Part shown: positions 59,216 to 64,000 of the stretch, piece by piece
Layout of the letters: each line of letters starts with the position of its first letter
Position numbering within the stretch: position 1 is the stretch's first letter
Assembly (NCBI RefSeq): GCF_024713975.1
Contig: NC_091099.1
Coordinates: 17,589,501 to 17,653,500, forward strand
Direction: 5' to 3'
DNA: 64,000 bases
Origin: Paralichthys olivaceus
Lineage: Eukaryota; Chordata; Actinopteri; Pleuronectiformes; Paralichthyidae
The notes under the pieces: model-generated
The model's database searches: none
What the model was told of the DNA's origin: nothing
The model's input: only the letters and a program-made list of their open reading frames with translations
Translations under genes and position numbers: made by a program

Positions 59216-61830
59216 ATCTGTATTTTGGGATATTTGTAATATGAATGCTCTTTTAAAATGGACAGAAATAACACGGCAAATAGTTTTTCTGCACACAATT
59301 TGCAAGCAAGTGTGAGTGTGCAATATTCACATTTAAAATTCAATTCAAGATTCAAAGGAAGTAGATTGTGTTTATTTTGCATAAAAAATCCCTCATACCC
59401 ACCATGGAAATCAGCATTGTGAAATGTGCTGTGTTTGATTATCTGTACATTTGCAGTGAATCCTGGTTTATCTAATAATAATAAATACTTCTGATGAAAA
59501 CACAAAACTGATGCTGTACTTTTGTCTCTAAATATCTACCTTCTCATCACCTTTGTGGTGCTTAACGCAAGACTGGGATCACAAGTCAGTTGGTAGTAAA
59601 AATTCTAGGACATGGCAGTTGACAACAATAGCAGCTGAGAACAAAGTTGTTAAATCATCTTTGCAAATAAAATCAGAACTGCGAACGTCCCAAAATAAGA
59701 GAGGTCGACGGTTCAGGGCTGCAATAAACCGCTCAGTTAAAACGTCAAGGAGCCGTCAGAACACACGGTGACAATCAGCACACCAACTCCTAAATAGAAA
59801 CATTCCAGACACAATTAGAGACACACAAAACATATTGATAATAACATAATAATTATAAAACTCTTTTAAGATTCCAACCTCACTTGCAGCCCTTTTTACC
59901 TCCACCAAGGAGGCTATGTGTTCACCCGTCCGTTTTAAAGCAACGTTATACAAAAACTACCAAACGGATTTCCTGGAAATTTTGTGGAAGGAGGTTGTAG
60001 GAGTCAGGGAAGAAGCCAGTCAATTTAGGTTTGGATCCACAAATTTGTTTCATTTTATTAAACATGCTCTTTCAGTGCTGGTACAAATGTCTTTGCAATG
60101 ATGATTATTAGTCAGGTCAGGCAGTCAACTCAAGAGGCTCTGCTCCGTCTCCACAATAATCAACTATATCCACTCTCAAGCTGTAAATATTCACCATCTC
60201 TCTCCGGTAATGCCTCTGCTGCTATTAGAACTGCACCTGTCTTTTCAGCCCCAGCATCCACCTGCAGGCTCCAGCAGAGAGGTTCAAATACTTGCTTATA
60301 ATTTCTATGTAAATATGTTCTGCTGCGGTAATTAACATTTCAAACATGAGTTGTCTTAATAAACTAGACACTAGGTCAGGCAGCAGATGAATGAATGACT
60401 GATCTCTGCTTTGTTTTCGAGGTGAGCCTATTTAAAAACTCCAAAAGGACTGTAGTAATACCTGTATGTCTGTGACAGCACACGAACCCCAGCCTTCTGG
60501 TTAAAAGTCTGATGTACTACATGTCCACTCCAGCTTCCACACTCTCAGTTGCCACCTTGCTAAGAGACATTACATCCTGCAAATTGATTAATTATCAGGT
60601 GAGACGTTATCCAATGTAGACATAATTCTGAGGGAGGGTTTAAGAAAAAAAACTACTGGTGGTTTTATAGGAGGTAGAAGAGCCACTATTTTTGGACGTT
60701 GATCAACTGAGAATACGAGACAACTTCTGGATATCTCAGCCTCTTCTGCATCACTTCTGTCCAGTCTTTGTTCTCATCTTCTGAGAGTTCGCCAACTTCA
60801 TGGAAGGTCAATGCTAAATCCTTGTGGTAGCACTTTAACGCTGTAGGTTTAAAGCAAAGCTGAGAGTCGTCTTAAGATAACATTTGTGTGAACTCCACTA
60901 TTCTTCATGAGGGCCTGAGTCACAGAGTGACTGAGCATTTGACTCCTTGTTACAACAGAGGCTAGCTCAGTTTACCAACCACCAAGCCTTGACCAGCAGC
61001 TGTTCTTGTTCCTCTACTCCCCTAAATAAAAAACCTAAAAATAAAAAATAAAAATCCTTGGCTTTGTTCTTAACTACGAGGTAGTCCTGTAACGTTTTAG
61101 CAAACTGCAGGAGTCAGCGATCACACAAATGCAGTAGAATAGTTATGGACAGTCTGATGGATTGAGGATATGCTCCGATCATTATAATCCAAACCGTTTG
61201 GATGATCTGGTGATCAAGAAAATAAATCAGTTTGAAATGAGGAAATTAAATTATAGCATCAGAGAGATGTGAGACAACATGTCCCAAAATAAATTACTTG
61301 GACCATAGATGTATTTGCAAATCACTACAAATATCAATACCAACCATTTTTCATTTTCAAGCTGATGTGGCCACTTTGAACACAGTTATGTAATTTTGGT
61401 GGTGGCAGCACTTTGAGCACGTCTATACACGTCTAGGGCAGGACGTCTCGACATGATCCAGATTCACATTGGGTGCTGCTTTATATGTTCAATAAATGAA
61501 GGTGCAGTACGATGAAATGCAGATACTGAAGTTTGATACATTTCTTCAGTTTTAAGATTTGTCTGAAAATCCATCTGTCAAGACGCTGACCCAGCCTGAG
61601 TTTGGTCAGCCCTTTAAATACTCCATGCCACCTCCAACAACAGGTGTTGTTGAACCCAGGCAAGATGGCCAAAGGTTTAAGCCCATAAATGCACTTTTAT
61701 TACCCCCTTTCCTGTCTGAATAATGTGGAGATGCACAACAGTAAATGTCAGAGTTGGTGGACACACAGTAGCAGTAGCACAGATAGCGAGGGGTCTATTT
61801 TCAAGAGCCATCCACATTTGGCACAGACAC
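59216..61830. other. spacer between troponin I genes B and C
   Basis: It holds gene B's 3' UTR (poly(A) signal 59480-59485) and dispersed repeat copy 5 (59882-60060). I see no troponin I exon fragment or other gene in the remainder. Confidence 0.5.
59882..60060 (+). repeat. dispersed repeat copy 5
   Basis: It opens with CCTTTTTACCTCCACCAAGG, AGGCTATGTGTTCACCCGTC and goes on with ATACAAAAACTACCAAACGG, TTTTGTGGAAGGAGG and TTAGGTTTGGATCCAC. It shows the family's 5' end well. Confidence 0.65.
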
Positions 61831-61913
61831 TATAAATCTGATTTTTCTCCTCGCTGCCCCGGCCCTTCAAACACTCTTTCCTTCAGCTCTGAGACTCGAG
61901 GAGCTTCACTAAG
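61831..61913 (+). promoter_or_regulatory. promoter and non-coding exon 1 of troponin I gene C
   Basis: A canonical TATAAA at 61831-61836 lies about 75 bases before a donor CTAAG/GTACAG at 61913/61914. A start near 61860 would give an exon of about 50 bases. It would join the acceptor at 62691/62692, 20 bases upstream of the gene C ATG. This is the clearest promoter of the three troponin I genes. Confidence 0.6.
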
Positions 61914-62711
61914 GTACAGAGATGATCTTCTGATTCTTGTTGATTAGAGTAGATTGAGTGAATATAAGTCATTTGAATTGGATTCTGTGATAAGGAAGTA
62001 TTCTTTCAGCATGGTCAAATCTACTAGTATCTTAGTATCTGGAAAAGCTCTAACGCAGAGTAATGTCTTGTGGTTACAACTTTAACCGCAAGCTGAAAAT
62101 TGTCGTCCAACATGCCTGTGGATAATCTGGCCTTTCACCTTTTTTGTCACCTTTGAAGAGAAGCTCGTCTGTCGTGTAAACACCAGACACAGAATGTGTA
62201 TTTTCAGACTTAGATTTGTCTTGTGAGAATGCATAATGCAAAGTGACACAGCAACATTGTTTTTTTATTTTTTTTATTGTAATTTATCATTACTTAACTT
62301 CCATTTTTCAAGAACAAAAAAACTCATTTCAGTTGGGATCTTCTCTTGGTTGCATGTAATGTGGACGACCATGTAAAAAACACGATATATGGAACATCCT
62401 GGAGGGAATACATAACTTTGAAGATCCTCTAAGATGCAACAATTAGTGGAGTTAACTATAAATACCTCAAATAACTGTTTGGAGAGCATGAAATACTTTG
62501 ACCAGGGAAGCTCATCAATCTTCAGTGTCAGTTCTCAGTTCAACTGGTGTCCACTGTGAAGGGAACTTACCCTATTTGTAATATAGATAAAGATAATATA
62601 TATAAAGATACTTCTTCACATATATATTTTTCTTGATTCAAACAGAGTTGAGGATGTAAATCATGCAACTGTCTTATTTTCTGTATTTCAGTGTGAGAAT
62701 TTAAGACAATC

Positions 62712-63494
62712 ATGGCGGACGAGTGAGTATTATCTTTTCATTATGTGTGCAGTGACAGCTTCAAATTATACTTCAAACAGCGTGTTGACATTCATTGTGT
62801 AAATATGTGTTCATGTATTTTCTCCCTCTTGTTAACGCTTCAACAGATCTGTAAGTATTTGTATTTAAATCCTGTTTTCAGGCCTATGTTTCTCTTTAAA
62901 AGTAAATAAATAAATATCATATATACCAATTTAATGTGGTTCACAACATGCTGTGTATTGAGGAAATGAAATCTTCTTGAATCAATTCTAGAAAAAATCC
63001 AAGATCTCCTCCTCTCGACGGCTGGGGTTGAAGGTAAGCTTTTCATAAATCGAGATGTTTTTTTAAACTATATTTAATAGTTTCAAAATGAACTCCTGAT
63101 TAAAACAATGGTTGAGGATTCCTGCATTCATTTGGACATTTAGCAGATCTTCCTGCTCCAGCAGGTCCACAGATCGATGATTGACAGATTTCTTCCTTTA
63201 GATCAGACTGTTGGCTGTTGCAGCTCAGATGCTGCAGGAGGAGACGGAGCAGAGGATGAGGGAGAGAGAAGCTGCTCTGGCAGAAAAACTTCCTCCTCTG
63301 AATCTGGCTGGTCTGTCTTTGGAAGATCTGCAGGTATTCAACTTCAGTTTAAAATGCTTTGGTCCATTTGAGTCGTTTTCTCACTCCAGTATATTCTTTT
63401 ATAGGAAGTGTGCAAAGACTTGTACCATAAGATTGATGTTGTGGACGAGGAGCGCTATGACATCGGCCTGAAGGTTTCCAAAAATGGCAAGGAG
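62712..63494 (+). CDS. troponin I, slow skeletal muscle-like (gene C), 5' part
   Basis: Five coding exons are in the window: 62712-62722, 62847-62850 (4-base microexon ATCT), 62992-63033, 63202-63333, 63405-63494, 93 codons in all. The gene continues beyond position 64000; the segment 63495-64000 is intron with no exon. The protein starts MADESKKSKISSSRRLGLK and has LAGLSLEDLQEVCKDLYHKI, VDEERYDIGLKVSKNGKE, the same troponin C/T-binding region as in genes A and B. Exon lengths are identical to theirs. The start MADE differs from MSEG of A and B, and the predicted helix is richer in Glu (EETEQRMREREAALAEK). The inhibitory and switch regions are not visible. Confidence 0.9.
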
Positions 63495-64000
63495 GTGAGA
63501 CACGTCAAGGATGAATGGGAGGAGTCAGAGCTCCTTGTGGAAGAGTTTTTAACCTTAGTGCGTACAGCGCCCTCTATGTGAGGACAAGGTCACTGCATGA
63601 AGGATCTAAAAACGATCAGACACTGCCCCCCAGTGGCAGCTCTGAGAACCCCAACACATGACAGAATCTTATTCATGAGGCCTGCTCCTCTTCTTCTAAA
63701 ATAAAAAAAATGAACTAACGTGTTCGTTCCACATTATTAACAGTAAGTTTGTGACTTTACATATACTTCAAGACATTATTCAACCAGCTTATACAACGGG
63801 GCAGTAAATTAAATTACATCACTGATATTAATGAAATACAACCCCCCACAGAGTTATATTATATATTAGAGTTAAATCAAGTATACATTGGGCGAAGATT
63901 GGCAAATCACAGCTATTAATCAAACACAGAGTTGAAAAACCATTGGGTCCTAACCAGTGGTGAATACATAACGAGTGCTAATTAAATTTTTCCTTGACGT
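63495..64000. other. intron of troponin I gene C, to window end
   Basis: No exon is seen. It includes two CTCF-like stretches close together (CGCCCTCTATGTG near 63570 and CTGCCCCCCAGTGG at 63623-63636, the latter one base off the core). Confidence 0.5.

Overview
This window looks like nuclear DNA of a ray-finned fish, probably a percomorph teleost. The evidence is intron-split vertebrate genes with GT/AG splice sites, two intronless Kv1 potassium channel genes, a bifunctional pseudouridine-breakdown gene, a tandem array of short troponin I genes, fish-type dispersed repeats, a tRNA-derived SINE and many microsatellites. No bacterial, viral or CRISPR features are visible.

Layout. Positions 1-6743 are non-coding. 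On the + strand lie kcna6 (6744-8186) and kcna1 (13168-14637), two shaker-type channels in the same order and orientation as the KCNA6-KCNA1-KCNA5 cluster of other vertebrates. A nearly perfect RE1 (REST-binding) site lies between them at 10619-10639. The kcna1 3' UTR probably runs to about 19670. From there to about 29.4 kb is a gene-poor stretch with a SINE, microsatellites and one unrecognised possible coding exon on the minus strand (28230-28400). I saw no kcna5.

On the minus strand follow three genes. cnot4 (31217-37483, 12 coding exons, promoter near 40.0 kb) encodes the RING/RRM/CCCH E3 ligase of the CCR4-NOT complex. Next is a fused pseudouridine-5'-phosphate glycosidase plus PfkB kinase (41095-46258, 18 exons, 711 codons; all splice phases close). 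The third is an interleukin-17 receptor A-like receptor (48054-51791, 11 exons, 560 codons) with a SEFIR domain and an unusually short tail.

From 53.7 kb to the end, on the + strand, are three tandem slow-type troponin I genes (55003-56314, 57674-59215, 62712 to beyond the window). Each carries a 4-nucleotide microexon. The first paralogue has a strongly altered troponin C-binding switch segment.

The neighbouring genes do not form one pathway. The kcna pair and the troponin I array are each local duplicate families that probably share regulation. Exon coordinates were worked out by hand from reading frame, splice consensus and remembered family sequences; none was checked by alignment or transcript data.
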